Part shown: piece after piece, positions 1 through 10,816 of the stretch
Position numbering within the stretch: the first letter of the stretch is position 1
Layout: each line of letters opens with the position of its first letter
From: Occultella glacieicola
GTDB lineage: Bacteria; Actinomycetota; Actinomycetes; Actinomycetales; Beutenbergiaceae
Assembly (NCBI RefSeq): GCF_004353825.1
Contig: NZ_SMNA01000003.1
Span: 310,001-374,000, forward strand
Direction of reading: 5' to 3'
Length of the DNA: 64,000 bases
Position numbers and translations under genes: made by a program
The notes under the pieces: model-generated
Told to the model about the DNA's origin: nothing
The model's input: the letters and a program-made list of their open reading frames with translations, nothing else
The model's database searches: none

Positions 1-171
1 GACCCGGGACTCGCTGCTGCATCTGGATCTGGCCGCCCTGGGGCTCACCGGCCAGGACGCGTTCGCTGCCCACGACGAGCTCTCCGGCGAGACCTATTCG
101 TGGGGCGCGAACCCGTTCGTACGCCTGGATCCGTGGGGCCGCTCGGCGCACATCGTCCAGGTGAGGCCGTC

Positions 172-175
<4 letters not shown>
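1..175 (+). CDS. glgE: GlgE maltosyltransferase, C-terminal end only
   Basis: Partial gene: only the last 57 codons are inside the window, read in the frame that begins at base 2. The translated tail ends in a beta-rich stretch (YSWGANPFVRLDP, then AHIVQV) typical of the C-terminal domain of GlgE, the alpha-1,4-glucan:maltose-1-phosphate maltosyltransferase. The stop overlaps the treS start as ATGA, so the two are translationally coupled. GlgE uses maltose-1-phosphate, which the downstream TreS and maltokinase would make. The assignment rests on a short tail plus this operon context, so it is strong but not absolute. Confidence 0.8.
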
Positions 176-2132
<1,957 letters not shown>

Positions 2133-2136
<4 letters not shown>

Positions 2137-5100
2137 CCGAGCCCGTGCCGTCGCTGCTGATCGAGCTGCTGGAGCCATGGGTCCGGGCCCAGCGCTGGTT
2201 CCCGGCCAAGGACGAGCCCGCTGCCGACATCCGCCTGCTGAGCTCGGTGGACCTGCCCGACCCGGCCGGGACCGTCGCGTGCACGGTGCTCGTCCTGGCG
2301 GTCGACCGAAGCCTGGGCACCACGCTCGTGCAGGTACCGGTGGCCACCGTCGCCGCGCGCCAGGACGGCACCGAGCCGCCCGGGCTGATCGCAACCCTGG
2401 CCGGTGATCGGGCCCTCGTGGACGGACCGCACCACCCGGCGTTCGTGCGCGCCTGGCTGGCCGCGGCCGAGTACGGCGACAACGCCGACGACATCTCCGA
2501 CCCGGCGGCGGCGGTGGGGGCCCGGGTGCTGACCGGCGAGCAGTCGAACACCTCGGTGCTGCTGCCCACGGTGGGCGCGATCCTCAAGGTCTTCCGGGTA
2601 CTCGCCCCCGGCCCGAACCCGGACATCGACGTCACCCGCGCCCTGCATCACTCCGGCTGGTCGCAGGTTCCGGCCCCGCTGGCCTGGACGGTCGGCGGCT
2701 GGCCGGACCCGGGCGGCTCCGGGGCGCCGCAGCAGGGCTACCTGGGCGTGCTCACGGCCTTCGTCCCGCACGCGCGCGACGGCTTCGAACTCCTCTGCGA
2801 CCGCGCGGCCACGGGCGCGGACGTCACCGGCCTGGTGCACGACCTCGGCGTCACGATCGCGGACATGCACGAACACCTGCGCACCGCCCTACCGGTCCAC
2901 GACCCACGCAGCGCGTCCGCCCGCGCCGGCGACCTGGCCGCGGCCATGCGCCAGCGGGCGACCTGGGCGGTGGGCGCCGTGCCGGACCTGGCACCGTTCA
3001 CGGCCGCGATCGACGAACTGATCACCGGCGTCGCAGCCCTCGAGTCGGTGCCGAGCATGCAGCGGATCCACGGAGACCTGCACCTCGGCCAGACGCTGCG
3101 CTCCGAGGCGCGCGGGAGCGGGTCGGGCTCCGACGGGTCCGAGCCCGTCGCCCCGACCTGGTACGTGATCGACTTCGAGGGCGAACCGCTGCGCCCGCTG
3201 GCGGAGCGGACCCGGCCGGACCAACCGCTGCGTGACCTGGCCGGCATGCTGCGCTCGTTGGACTACGCGGCCGCCGTCGGACGGGCCCCGAGCGAGGAAT
3301 GGACCCGTACGGCGCGCACCGCGCTCGTCGCCGGCTACATCGAGGGCGGCAACAACTCCGCCGCCCAGACCGAGGCCACCGACGACGAACGTGACCTCCG
3401 CACCGGAGGCACGCTCGTCCGTGCCCTCGAACTGGACAAGGCCCTCTACGAGGCCGTGTACGAGTACCAGAACCGCCCGGACTGGCTGTCGATCCCTGTG
3501 GGTGGGATCCGACGGATCATTGAGGAGCACGTCATGACCGACAAGCCCGAGGACACGACCGCCGGCGCCCCGCTGAGCACCCCGGTCGAGGCGATGCTCG
3601 ACGCGCCACCGGCCGCGGTGCCCGGCACGGCGGCCGGCGACACCGGCGACACCGGCGACAGCGGCGACGACGACCTCGACGGCGAGCCGACGCCGTCGTC
3701 CATCAACCGCGACCTGCTCGGGGTGGTCGCCCACGGCGAGCACTACGCCCCGCACGACGTGCTCGGTCCCCACCTCGACGACGACCACGGCCTGGTGACC
3801 ATCCGGACGGTGCGCCACCTGGCCACCGGCGTCACCATCGTGACGCCCGAGGGCCGGCACGACGCCCGGCACGAGGACTTCGGCGTCTGGGTGGTGGCCC
3901 TGCCCGCCGACGAGGTGCCCGACTACCGCGTCGAGGTCACCTACGAGTCCGGCACGGTCACGACGGACGACCCGTACCGGTTCCTGCCCACGCTCGGCGA
4001 GGTCGACCAGCACCTCATCCGCGAGGGCCGGCACGAACGGTTGTGGGAGGTGCTCGGGGCGCACCCTCGCTCGTTCGCCTCGGTGCTCGGCGAGGTCGAC
4101 GGGGTCTCGTTCTCGGTGTGGGCGCCGAACGCGCGTGCCGTCCGGGTGGTCGGCGACTTCAACGGCTGGGACGGGCGGTCGTCCTCGATGCGCTCCCTCG
4201 GTGCGAGCGGCGTCTGGGAGGTGTTCCTGCCGGACGTCACGGTCGGGTCCCGGTACAAGTTCGAGATCTGCTACGCGGACGGCTCGTGGCACACGAAGGC
4301 GGACCCGATGGCCCGCGCCGCCGAGGTCCCGCCGGCGACCGCGTCGGTGGTCACCGCCTCCGAGTACACCTGGGCCGACGAGGAGTGGATGGCGGCCCGG
4401 GCCGCCGCCGATCCGCACGCCGGGCCGATGAGCGCGTACGAGGTGCACCTCGGCTCCTGGCGTCCGGGCCTGAGCTACGTCGAACTCGCCGATCAGCTCG
4501 TGGAGTACGTGTCCTGGATGGGCTTCACCCACGTCGAGCTGATGCCGGTGGCCGAGCACCCGTTCGGCGGGTCCTGGGGGTACCAGGTCACGTCCTACTA
4601 CGCGCCCACGTCGCGGTTCGGCAGCCCGGACGAGTTCCGGCACCTGGTGGACGCGCTGCACCGGGCCGGCATCGGCGTGATCCTGGACTGGGTCCCGGCG
4701 CACTTCCCGAAGGACGAGTGGGCCCTGGCCCGCTTCGACGGGACCGCCCTGTACGAACACCCGGACCCGATGCGTGGCGAGCAGAAGGACTGGGGCACCC
4801 TGGTCTTCAACTTCGGGCGCAACGAGGTCCGCAACTTCCTGGTCGCGAACGCCCTGTACTGGCTGACCGAGTTCCACATCGACGGGCTGCGCGTGGACGC
4901 GGTCGCGTCGATGCTCTACCTGGACTACTCCCGTGAGCCGGGCCAGTGGCGGCCCAACGAGCGGGGCGGCCGGGAGAACCTGGAGGCCATCCAGTTCCTG
5001 CAGGAGACCAACGCGACCGCCTACCGGGTGGCCCCCGGGATCGTCATGATCGCCGAGGAGTCCACCGCATGGCCGGGGGTGTCGGCGCCGACCGAGCTCG

Positions 5101-5861
5101 GCGGCCTCGGCTTCGGGCTGAAGTGGAACATGGGCTGGATGAACGACACCCTGCGCTACCTGGCGGAGGAGCCGATCAACCGGCGCTACCACCACGGAGA
5201 GCTCACGTTCTCACTGGTGTACGCGTTCTCCGAACGGTTCGTGTTGCCGCTCAGCCATGACGAGGTCGTACACGGCAAGGGCTCACTCTGGCAGAAGATG
5301 CCGGGCGACCTGTGGCAGAAGCTGGCCGGGGTGCGCGCGTTGTTCGCCTACCAGTGGTCCCACCCCGGAAAGAACCTGCTGTTCATGGGCGGGGAGTTCG
5401 CGCAGAACCGGGAGTGGAACGAGGGCGCCGGCCTGGAGTGGGGCCTGAGCGACACCGCCCCGCACGCCGGCGTCCGACTCGCGCTGCGGGCGCTCAACCA
5501 GGTGTACCGGGACAACCCGGCGCTGTGGGGGGAGGACCACTCCCACCACGGGTTCGAGTGGCTCGAGGCGAACGACGGTGACCACAACGTCCTGGCCTAC
5601 CTGCGCAAGTCCGGTGACGACCACGTCGCGGCGGTGATCAACTTCGCCGGCACCGGGCATCAGTCCTACCGGCTCGGCCTCCCGCACGGCGGGGACTGGA
5701 CGGAGATCCTGAACACCGACGATCCCTCGTTCGGCGGCTCCGGCGTGCTGAACGAGGGCACCCTGACCGCCGAGGACACGCCCTGGCATGGCCGCGGCCA
5801 CTCGGTGGTCATCGACGTGCCACCGCTCGGCGCGATCTTCCTCAAGCCCACCACAACCTGA
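2133..5861 (+). CDS. glgB: Maltokinase-GlgB branching enzyme fusion
   Basis: A 1242-residue bifunctional protein. Residues 1-465 are a maltokinase (Mak/Pep2): HGDLHLGQ at 313-320 has the catalytic Asp, followed by the metal-binding VIDFEGEP. It would phosphorylate TreS-made maltose to the maltose-1-phosphate used by GlgE. A Gly/Asp/Thr-rich linker (about 470-530) joins it to a complete 1,4-alpha-glucan branching enzyme. That part has an N-terminal carbohydrate-binding domain, a CBM48 ([20 protein letters not shown]) and a GH13 barrel with nucleophile D922 (GLRVDAV), acid/base in AEEST (975-976) and [13 protein letters not shown]. In many relatives these are separate genes, or Mak is fused to TreS. 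The GTG start overlaps the treS stop. An internal ribosome-binding site and in-frame ATG at the junction could also make GlgB alone. Confidence 0.93.
3522..3536 (+). promoter_or_regulatory. Internal Shine-Dalgarno and in-frame ATG at the Mak/GlgB junction
   Basis: GAGGAG at 3522-3527 lies six bases before an ATG at 3534 that is in frame with the fusion (Met468). The position is exactly where the maltokinase fold ends and the GlgB linker begins. It looks like the retained start of an ancestral separate glgB, which may still allow independent translation of GlgB. What is seen is the motif and frame; its use is inferred. Confidence 0.6.
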
Positions 5862-5863
5862 CG

Positions 5864-5927
5864 CGAGTGCGAGGTTGTTGGCCCTCCGGGCTCGGGGAGA
5901 GCCGAGAACCTCGCCTTCGACGCGAGT
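5864..5927. repeat. Hairpin repeat, left copy (terminator-like)
   Basis: The 17-base CGAGTGCGAGGTTGTTG at 5864-5880 recurs exactly at 6948-6964. GCGAGGTT (5869-5876) can pair with AACCTCGC (5907-5914), and the unit ends with CGCGAGT. It lies between the glgB stop and the convergent AbiEi/DUF559 stop, so it may serve as a bidirectional terminator. With the copy at 6948-7017 it brackets that gene as direct repeats. Confidence 0.6.
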
Positions 5928-6892
5928 CAGGCGGCGAGGGCGCGGCGGACCTGGTCGGGAATGACCCCGCCCCTCAAGACCTCGCGGCCAGTGAACCGCA
6001 GGAGAACGGCGTCGGAGCGCGTCGCGATCGCGTTCTGCCGGTCCCGGTCGGCGAAGAGGGCGGCCGGGTTGGAGTGGACGTCACGACCATCCACCTCCAC
6101 CAGCACCCAGCGACCGTCCCGGCGGCGCCAGCCCAGGTCGGCCCGCGCCACGAACATCCCGCGTGCGTCACGCACCTCCACCTGTAGATCGTCCGGGGGC
6201 ACGCCGTGGTCGAGGCAGTCGAGCCGAGCGAGGGACTCCATCGGTGACTCGGCCCGTCCGTCCACCAGTTCGAGCCACCCGCGCACGGTCCTGGCGCCGC
6301 GTCGACCACGAAGTCGCGCGGCGATCCATTCCAGGTCTCGCTCGCGCAGCAGTCCCTGATGCAGACCGGAATCCAGCATCGCGACGGCGGTGTCCCGCGA
6401 CAACGCAGGCAGCGCGTGTACGAAGGACCCGCGCACGGACGTGAGCAGCGGAGACCTCACCGGCGAACCCCCGGCCGGCTCGGACCTCAGTCGCACGACC
6501 TCCAGGGGCGGGCCGTAGCGGCGGATCGTCACTCCGGTGGACCCGGGCGCACCCCGGCGTCCCGGGAGCGTCACCTCCGCCGGGATCCGTCGAGGCAGCC
6601 CTTGGACGCCGTGCAGGGCAAGCGCGCTCAACCCCACCACGATCGCGTCGGCCGGGGCCGCGAGGACCGCCAGCCAGGCCGACTTCAGACGTCCACGATC
6701 GAGCGGATGGACCGCCGGGTCCGCCTGGCCCGTGTCGTAGACGCCGCGCGTGACCCGGACCCAGAGCCCGGACCGAACCAGATTCGAGAGCCGACGGTCA
6801 CAGATTCCGAGTTCGCGGCATTGACCCCGGCCAACGAGCCCAGCCTGCGCGCCCGCGAGCGCGCGAACCCGCGGTTCCGGTTGAATCGCCAT
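5927..6892 (-). CDS. AbiEi antitoxin-like HTH protein with C-terminal DUF559 nuclease-like domain
   Basis: A 321-residue protein. The N-terminal 80 residues (GLVGRGQCRELGI, then SGLWVRVTRGVYDTG) match the winged-helix domain shared with AbiEi-type type IV antitoxins. The C-terminal 110 residues (LGWRRRDGRWVLVEVDGRDVH, then RDRQNAI and VLLRFTGREVL) match DUF559, a small endonuclease-like fold related to Vsr. Such proteins are common and scattered in Actinobacteria; their role is not established. No AbiEii-type toxin lies next to it, so it is a solitary gene. It is flanked on both sides by a near-identical hairpin repeat, which suggests it arrived as a cassette. The ATG at 6892 has only a weak ribosome-binding site, so the start is uncertain. 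Confidence 0.75.
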   Translation of the reverse strand: MAIQPEPRVRALAGAQAGLVGRGQCRELGICDRRLSNLVRSGLWVRVTRGVYDTGQADPAVHPLDRGRLKSAWLAVLAAPADAIVVGLSALALHGVQGLPRRIPAEVTLPGRRGAPGSTGVTIRRYGPPLEVVRLRSEPAGGSPVRSPLLTSVRGSFVHALPALSRDTAVAMLDSGLHQGLLRERDLEWIAARLRGRRGARTVRGWLELVDGRAESPMESLARLDCLDHGVPPDDLQVEVRDARGMFVARADLGWRRRDGRWVLVEVDGRDVHSNPAALFADRDRQNAIATRSDAVLLRFTGREVLRGGVIPDQVRRALAA

Positions 6893-6947
6893 CCCTCATG
6901 GGACCGCGATCTGCCCTCCCCTCGCCCGAGCCCTGTGGACGGTCCGA

Positions 6948-7017
6948 CGAGTGCGAGGTTGTTGTCCCCGCCCGCGAAGTTGAGGCCAACAACCTCGCAC
7001 TGGCTTCCAGCGCGAGT
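6948..7017. repeat. Hairpin repeat, right copy (strong inverted repeat)
   Basis: GTGCGAGGTTGTTG (6951-6964) and CAACAACCTCGCAC (6987-7000) form a perfect 14-bp stem with a 22-base loop, followed by CGCGAGT at 7011-7017. It is homologous to the copy at 5864-5927. It lies just downstream of the thioredoxin/TPR gene, which stops at 7020 on the minus strand, and so probably terminates that transcript. Confidence 0.7.
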
Positions 7018-7019
7018 GG

Positions 7020-7949
7020 CTAGTAGAGCGCGACGGCGAGGTCGCGGCGTGCCTTGAGGAGTTCGGGTGCGTCGTCGGGGGCGAGCAGGAACAGGTCGAG
7101 CAGGCGCAGCCGCGCCTCGTCCCGCTCCTGGCCGGCGGTGACCCGGATCACCCCGATGATCCGGGCGAACCCGGCCGCGAGCTGCCCGGCGCCGATCTCC
7201 ACGTCGGCGGCCGTGAGCTGCACCGGCACGTCCCCGGCGGCGGCGTCCCGCGCGGCATTCAGGGCGCCGATCGCGTCGACCCCGTTCAGGCGGCGCAGCA
7301 GGTTGACCTGGGCCAGCCCGGCCTTCGCCTCGGCGTCCGCCGGGTTCTCCTTGAGGGCCTGCTCGAAGGCCGCCGCAGCGCCGTCGAGGTCGTCCGCCTC
7401 GATGGCGTCGTAGGCGGCCTGGATCAGCGGGGGCAGCTCCGGCTCGGGCGCCTCCGCCGGCTCCTCGACCGAGGCGTCCACCTGGCCGGAGACGCCGTTC
7501 TCGGCGGCGACCCGGAGCAGTTCGTCGAGGACCTGACGGATCTGTTCGGCCGGGTAGGCACCCTGGAACAGCGGCAGCGGCTGACCCTTCATCACGGCCA
7601 GCACGGACGGGACCGCCTGCACCTGGAACGCCTGGGCGATCCGCGGACTCGTGGCCACGTCCACCCGGGCGAGCAGGAACCGACCGGCGTAGGAGCCGGC
7701 GAGCTCGGTCAGGACCGGCATCAACTGGTCGCTGTTGGCCTCGGCGTTCTGGTAGAGCGCCACCACCACCGGCACCTGCGCGGACTTCTGGACCACGTCG
7801 TTGAACGTGGCCTCGGTGACGTCGATCACGGCCCCGCCACCACCGCTGGGGCCTGCGGCGGCCGCGGGCTGCTTCCCGGGCGGCGGCCCGGCCAGTGCCG
7901 AGAGGTCGACGGCGCCGTGCAGATTCAACGAGGAGGGAGGTTGACTCAT
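7020..7949 (-). CDS. YbbN/CnoX-like thioredoxin-TPR protein (no cysteines)
   Basis: A 309-residue cytoplasmic protein. It has a Gly/Pro/Ala-rich N-terminus, then a thioredoxin fold (about 40-150, FNDVVQKSAQVPVVVALYQNAEANSDQ), and C-terminal tetratricopeptide-like helices (about 170-309, including AFEQALKENPADAEAKAGLAQV). This is the architecture of the YbbN/CnoX co-chaperone family. The position of the usual CxxC or SxxC motif reads QNAEANSD, and I see no cysteine anywhere, so it cannot be a thiol oxidoreductase. A holdase or scaffold role is more likely. It lies 24 bases after the lipoprotein gene and is probably co-transcribed with it. A thioredoxin gene also lies near glgB in M. tuberculosis (Rv1324), so this neighbourhood is partly conserved. 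Confidence 0.8.
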   Translation of the reverse strand: MSQPPSSLNLHGAVDLSALAGPPPGKQPAAAAGPSGGGGAVIDVTEATFNDVVQKSAQVPVVVALYQNAEANSDQLMPVLTELAGSYAGRFLLARVDVATSPRIAQAFQVQAVPSVLAVMKGQPLPLFQGAYPAEQIRQVLDELLRVAAENGVSGQVDASVEEPAEAPEPELPPLIQAAYDAIEADDLDGAAAAFEQALKENPADAEAKAGLAQVNLLRRLNGVDAIGALNAARDAAAGDVPVQLTAADVEIGAGQLAAGFARIIGVIRVTAGQERDEARLRLLDLFLLAPDDAPELLKARRDLAVALY

Positions 7950-7973
7950 GGTCGAAATCCTAACCGGCCCGGG

Positions 7974-8987
7974 TCAGCGCTTGGCCACCGCGCTGAGGAC
8001 GTGCTCGCCGCCGAGGACGGTGATCTGCGCACCCTCGGCCGCGGGCGGGACGTAGAACGCCACCATCTGCTCGTAGGCCGCGGTCAGGGTGTTGTCGACC
8101 TCGCCGTCGCCGCCGGCGAGTACCGCGAGCCGGCCGCTGACCTCAAGGGTCGCGTCCTCGATGGTCTTCGTGAACACCTGGCCCATGACCATCGACCCGA
8201 TCACGATGGCCCCGCCGTCCTCGGTGGCCAGGGTGAGCACCGGGTCCGTGGAAGCGGTGACCGTATTGGCCACGGTCCCGGCCTCCTCCACCGCGGTGGA
8301 CAGCGCGGTGAGTTCGGCCGTGAGCGCGCTGCGCAGGTTGTCCTCGGCGAACGAGGCGGCGTACTGGCTGTCCGCGTTGCTGAGCACGTCGGCGTAGGCG
8401 GCCACGACCTGACCGGGTGGCAGCACCAGGCCCTCGGCGTCCAGGGGCACCTGCGGGCTGCCGATCGACCCGATCGTCGTCGCCGGCATGGTGACGGCGG
8501 GGAACAGGCGGATCCAGTTCGTCATCACGAACTCATCCCGGGGGGTGGCCTGCTCGAGGGTCAGCAGCAACGGCACGTTCGCACCGTCGGGGATCTCGGT
8601 GACGACCATGACCGTGTGCGGCCAGGCCTCGGTGTTGGAGATGATCTCGACGTCGGCGAGCCCGGTCAGCGGCTGCACCGCGTACGGCGTCTCGGTGCTG
8701 GCCGTCGCCGCGGCGAGCGCGTACTCGGCGGTCCGCACCCGCAGCGCCGCACCGGACACCCGGGGCTCGAGAAGGCTGGCGTCACCGGCCTCGTCGGCCG
8801 CCGCGATGGTCTCCTCGAGTGAGGTGAGGACCCGCTCGAGGCGGGACTCGTCCAACACGGGGACCGGGTCGGTGGGCGCCGGGTCGGCGTCGACCTCGGG
8901 GACCGGGATGGCGCAGGAGGCCAGGATGGCGCCGAGGGCGGTCGCCGCGGCGAATGCCTGCAGGCGACGGCGGAGCGTCTGCCTCAT
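7974..8987 (-). CDS. Putative lipoprotein of unknown function
   Basis: A 337-residue protein with an Arg-rich N-terminus (MRQTLRRRLQ), a hydrophobic stretch and a lipobox ending at LASC (GAILASCAIP). It should be exported and lipid-anchored. A short acidic Pro-rich linker follows, then a mixed alpha/beta domain without a motif I recognise (segments WPHTVMVVTEIP and MTNWIRLFPAVTMP). The start overlaps the stop of the upstream membrane-protein gene as ATGA, so the two are coupled and probably act together at the membrane. Confidence 0.75.
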   Translation of the reverse strand: MRQTLRRRLQAFAAATALGAILASCAIPVPEVDADPAPTDPVPVLDESRLERVLTSLEETIAAADEAGDASLLEPRVSGAALRVRTAEYALAAATASTETPYAVQPLTGLADVEIISNTEAWPHTVMVVTEIPDGANVPLLLTLEQATPRDEFVMTNWIRLFPAVTMPATTIGSIGSPQVPLDAEGLVLPPGQVVAAYADVLSNADSQYAASFAEDNLRSALTAELTALSTAVEEAGTVANTVTASTDPVLTLATEDGGAIVIGSMVMGQVFTKTIEDATLEVSGRLAVLAGGDGEVDNTLTAAYEQMVAFYVPPAAEGAQITVLGGEHVLSAVAKR

Positions 8988-10600
8988 GAGTCATCCTCCG
9001 TTCGCTGGTCGGTAGGTCGGTCGTCGGCCGGCTCGATGGGCTCGATCACGCCGGTGCTCTCGGCATCGGCGGCCGTGGGCGCGCCGAGGCCCCAGGTCTG
9101 ACGCCAGGAGGCGCCGGACGCCTGCGGGTTCGCCTCGGCCGGTGGTTCGGGCTCGGGTCCGGCCGGCGGTTCGGGCACGTCGGCGGCGGCCGCACCGGCG
9201 GCACCGGTGGTCGGAGCACCCCAACGGTCAGGGCGCCAACCGCGCCGGCGCCGGCCGCCGTCATCCTCCGAGGGCGAGGACTCACCTTCGGCGGTCGACG
9301 CGCCGTCGGTCGTGGTGTCGGTCGCGGGAGTGCGACGCCACCACGGGCGGCGCGTCGTGGACTCCGCCTCGGGTTGGTCGTCGGCGGACGCGGGCAGACC
9401 CGCGCCCGGTGCGTCGGAGGCGTAGGTCTCGATCGGTGCCGCCTCGGCACCCGGGCGGCCACTGCTGACCCAGTCGGCGAGGTCGCCGGCACCGGCCTGC
9501 TGGTCCTCGGGCCCGGCGCTGCCGGTGGCCGCGTCCCGGTCCGGACCGGTCGTGGCGGTCTCCTCCGGTGCCGCGGCGGCACCGGTGACCGCCGCTCCGT
9601 CGGCGACCACGGTCGCCTCTTCCGGGGAGGCTGCGGAGTCGCGGCGGCGCGGGTTGCGGCGCTCCTGCTCGGCCCGGGCCTCGGCCTCGCGGATCTGGCG
9701 GCGGGTGAGCGGGGCACCGTCGGTCCCGACGGTCGCCACTGTCGACCCTGTCGACTCGGAGACTGCCTCATCGGCGGCCGTGCCGGCGGCCGCGGCGCGC
9801 AGCCGGGCCCGCTTGGTCTCACGGTCCACGAGCAACGTCATGATGCCCAGCACAAGGCCGATCAGAACGAGCACGCCACCGACGATCACGCCGGGGACCA
9901 CGAACGGGGTCTCGACCTCACGCGTCCAGGTCAGCCCGAGCTGCGGGGCCGGGGTGGTCCCGTCCGTGGCGACGAGCAACATCCAGCGGCCCTCGACGGC
10001 GGTCCAGTCGTAGGTGAGTTCGCCGGTGCCGGTCAACTCCTCGATCCAGAGGTCGGACCCGGCCGGGTTCGGCACGGTGGCAGCCTCGTCCGGGGCGTCG
10101 GTCGGCGACGCCGAGGGGTCGCTCGCCGCGTCATCGGTCGCCGCATCCGTCGCCGCATCGTCGGTCGTGGGCTCGTCGGTCGCAGTGCCGTCGGTGCCGT
10201 CGGTGCCGTCGGTGCCGTCGGTGCCGTCGGTGCTGTCGGTCGCGTCGTCGCTCGGCTCGTCGATCGCCGGTCCGTCGACCACGGTGAGGGTCTCCCAGTC
10301 CGTGAGGCCGGTGACCTCCAGGTGCGGGGAGTCGGCCACCCAGGCGCGGACGTCGGACTCACGGCCCATCGCCAGCACCAGAGGAGTCTCGGCGGAGGCG
10401 CCGGTCACGGTGACCGTCACGTCGGGGTTCACCACGTCCAGCACGCCGGGCGCCGTGACCACGACCGGTACCTCCGGGTCCGCGGGGAGGGTGGCGGTGA
10501 CCACCTCGTCGGGTCGCCACACGGTGCCTGAGGCGATCGCTGCACCCGCCGTGCCCAATCCGAGCACGATGAGCAGGACCGCTAAGATCCGTCGAAGCAC
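8984..10600 (-). CDS. Two-TM membrane protein with long disordered cytoplasmic tail
   Basis: A 538-residue protein of unknown function. TM1 is at about 4-25, an extracytoplasmic domain at 26-228, TM2 at about 228-256, and a charged low-complexity tail runs from 257 to 538. The outer domain has a Thr/Asp/Ala-rich segment with a six-copy TDG repeat near residues 121-138. I chose the GTG at 10600 because it follows GGAGGG and puts the first TM at the N-terminus. An upstream in-frame start would add about 97 residues of unlikely sequence. It is the first gene of a run with the lipoprotein and the thioredoxin/TPR gene. The tail is rich in Ala, Pro, Asp and Arg and could be a binding platform. Confidence 0.75.
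   Translation of the reverse strand: MLRRILAVLLIVLGLGTAGAAIASGTVWRPDEVVTATLPADPEVPVVVTAPGVLDVVNPDVTVTVTGASAETPLVLAMGRESDVRAWVADSPHLEVTGLTDWETLTVVDGPAIDEPSDDATDSTDGTDGTDGTDGTDGTATDEPTTDDAATDAATDDAASDPSASPTDAPDEAATVPNPAGSDLWIEELTGTGELTYDWTAVEGRWMLLVATDGTTPAPQLGLTWTREVETPFVVPGVIVGGVLVLIGLVLGIMTLLVDRETKRARLRAAAAGTAADEAVSESTGSTVATVGTDGAPLTRRQIREAEARAEQERRNPRRRDSAASPEEATVVADGAAVTGAAAAPEETATTGPDRDAATGSAGPEDQQAGAGDLADWVSSGRPGAEAAPIETYASDAPGAGLPASADDQPEAESTTRRPWWRRTPATDTTTDGASTAEGESSPSEDDGGRRRRGWRPDRWGAPTTGAAGAAAADVPEPPAGPEPEPPAEANPQASGASWRQTWGLGAPTAADAESTGVIEPIEPADDRPTDQRTEDDS
10185..10238. repeat. Nine-base tandem repeat, six copies
   Basis: The unit GTGCCGTCG occurs five times exactly, then once with one change (GTGCTGTCG). 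On the minus strand it encodes repeated Thr-Asp-Gly in the outer domain of the membrane protein. Copy number could change by slippage without a frameshift, because the unit is a multiple of three. Confidence 0.85.
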
Positions 10601-10816
10601 GAGCTGAGAGCCCTCCGTTTGTCCACAGCCGGCCCTACACCGACGACCTACCAGGGTACGTGACCTTTCCGTGATCTCGCGCATCGGGACCGACCGAGGG
10701 GCCTGGTGACCACCCCGGACCGTGGGGTTAGGCTGAGGCGTGGCGGGGGCCTTCGCGGCCGAACGGTTCGCACCAGGGCCCGCTACACCCCTGTGACGTT
10801 CTTCCGAGGAGATCCC
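10601..10816. promoter_or_regulatory. Divergent intergenic region with candidate plus-strand promoter
   Basis: This 216-base region separates the membrane-protein gene (minus) from the DivIVA-like gene (plus). On the plus strand, GTGACC (10706-10711) and TAGGCT (10729-10734) are 17 bases apart. They fit the loose actinobacterial sigma-A pattern and would give a leader of about 75 bases. I did not find a convincing minus-strand promoter. Confidence 0.4.

Noticed and set aside
2889-5195. Minus-strand frame of 768 codons opposite the Mak-GlgB fusion
   Set aside because: It is a shadow of the GH13 coding frame. The real gene has all catalytic motifs on the plus strand.
5927-6892. Complete type IV toxin-antitoxin pair
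   Set aside because: Only the AbiEi-like domain is present, fused to DUF559. No AbiEii nucleotidyltransferase gene is adjacent.
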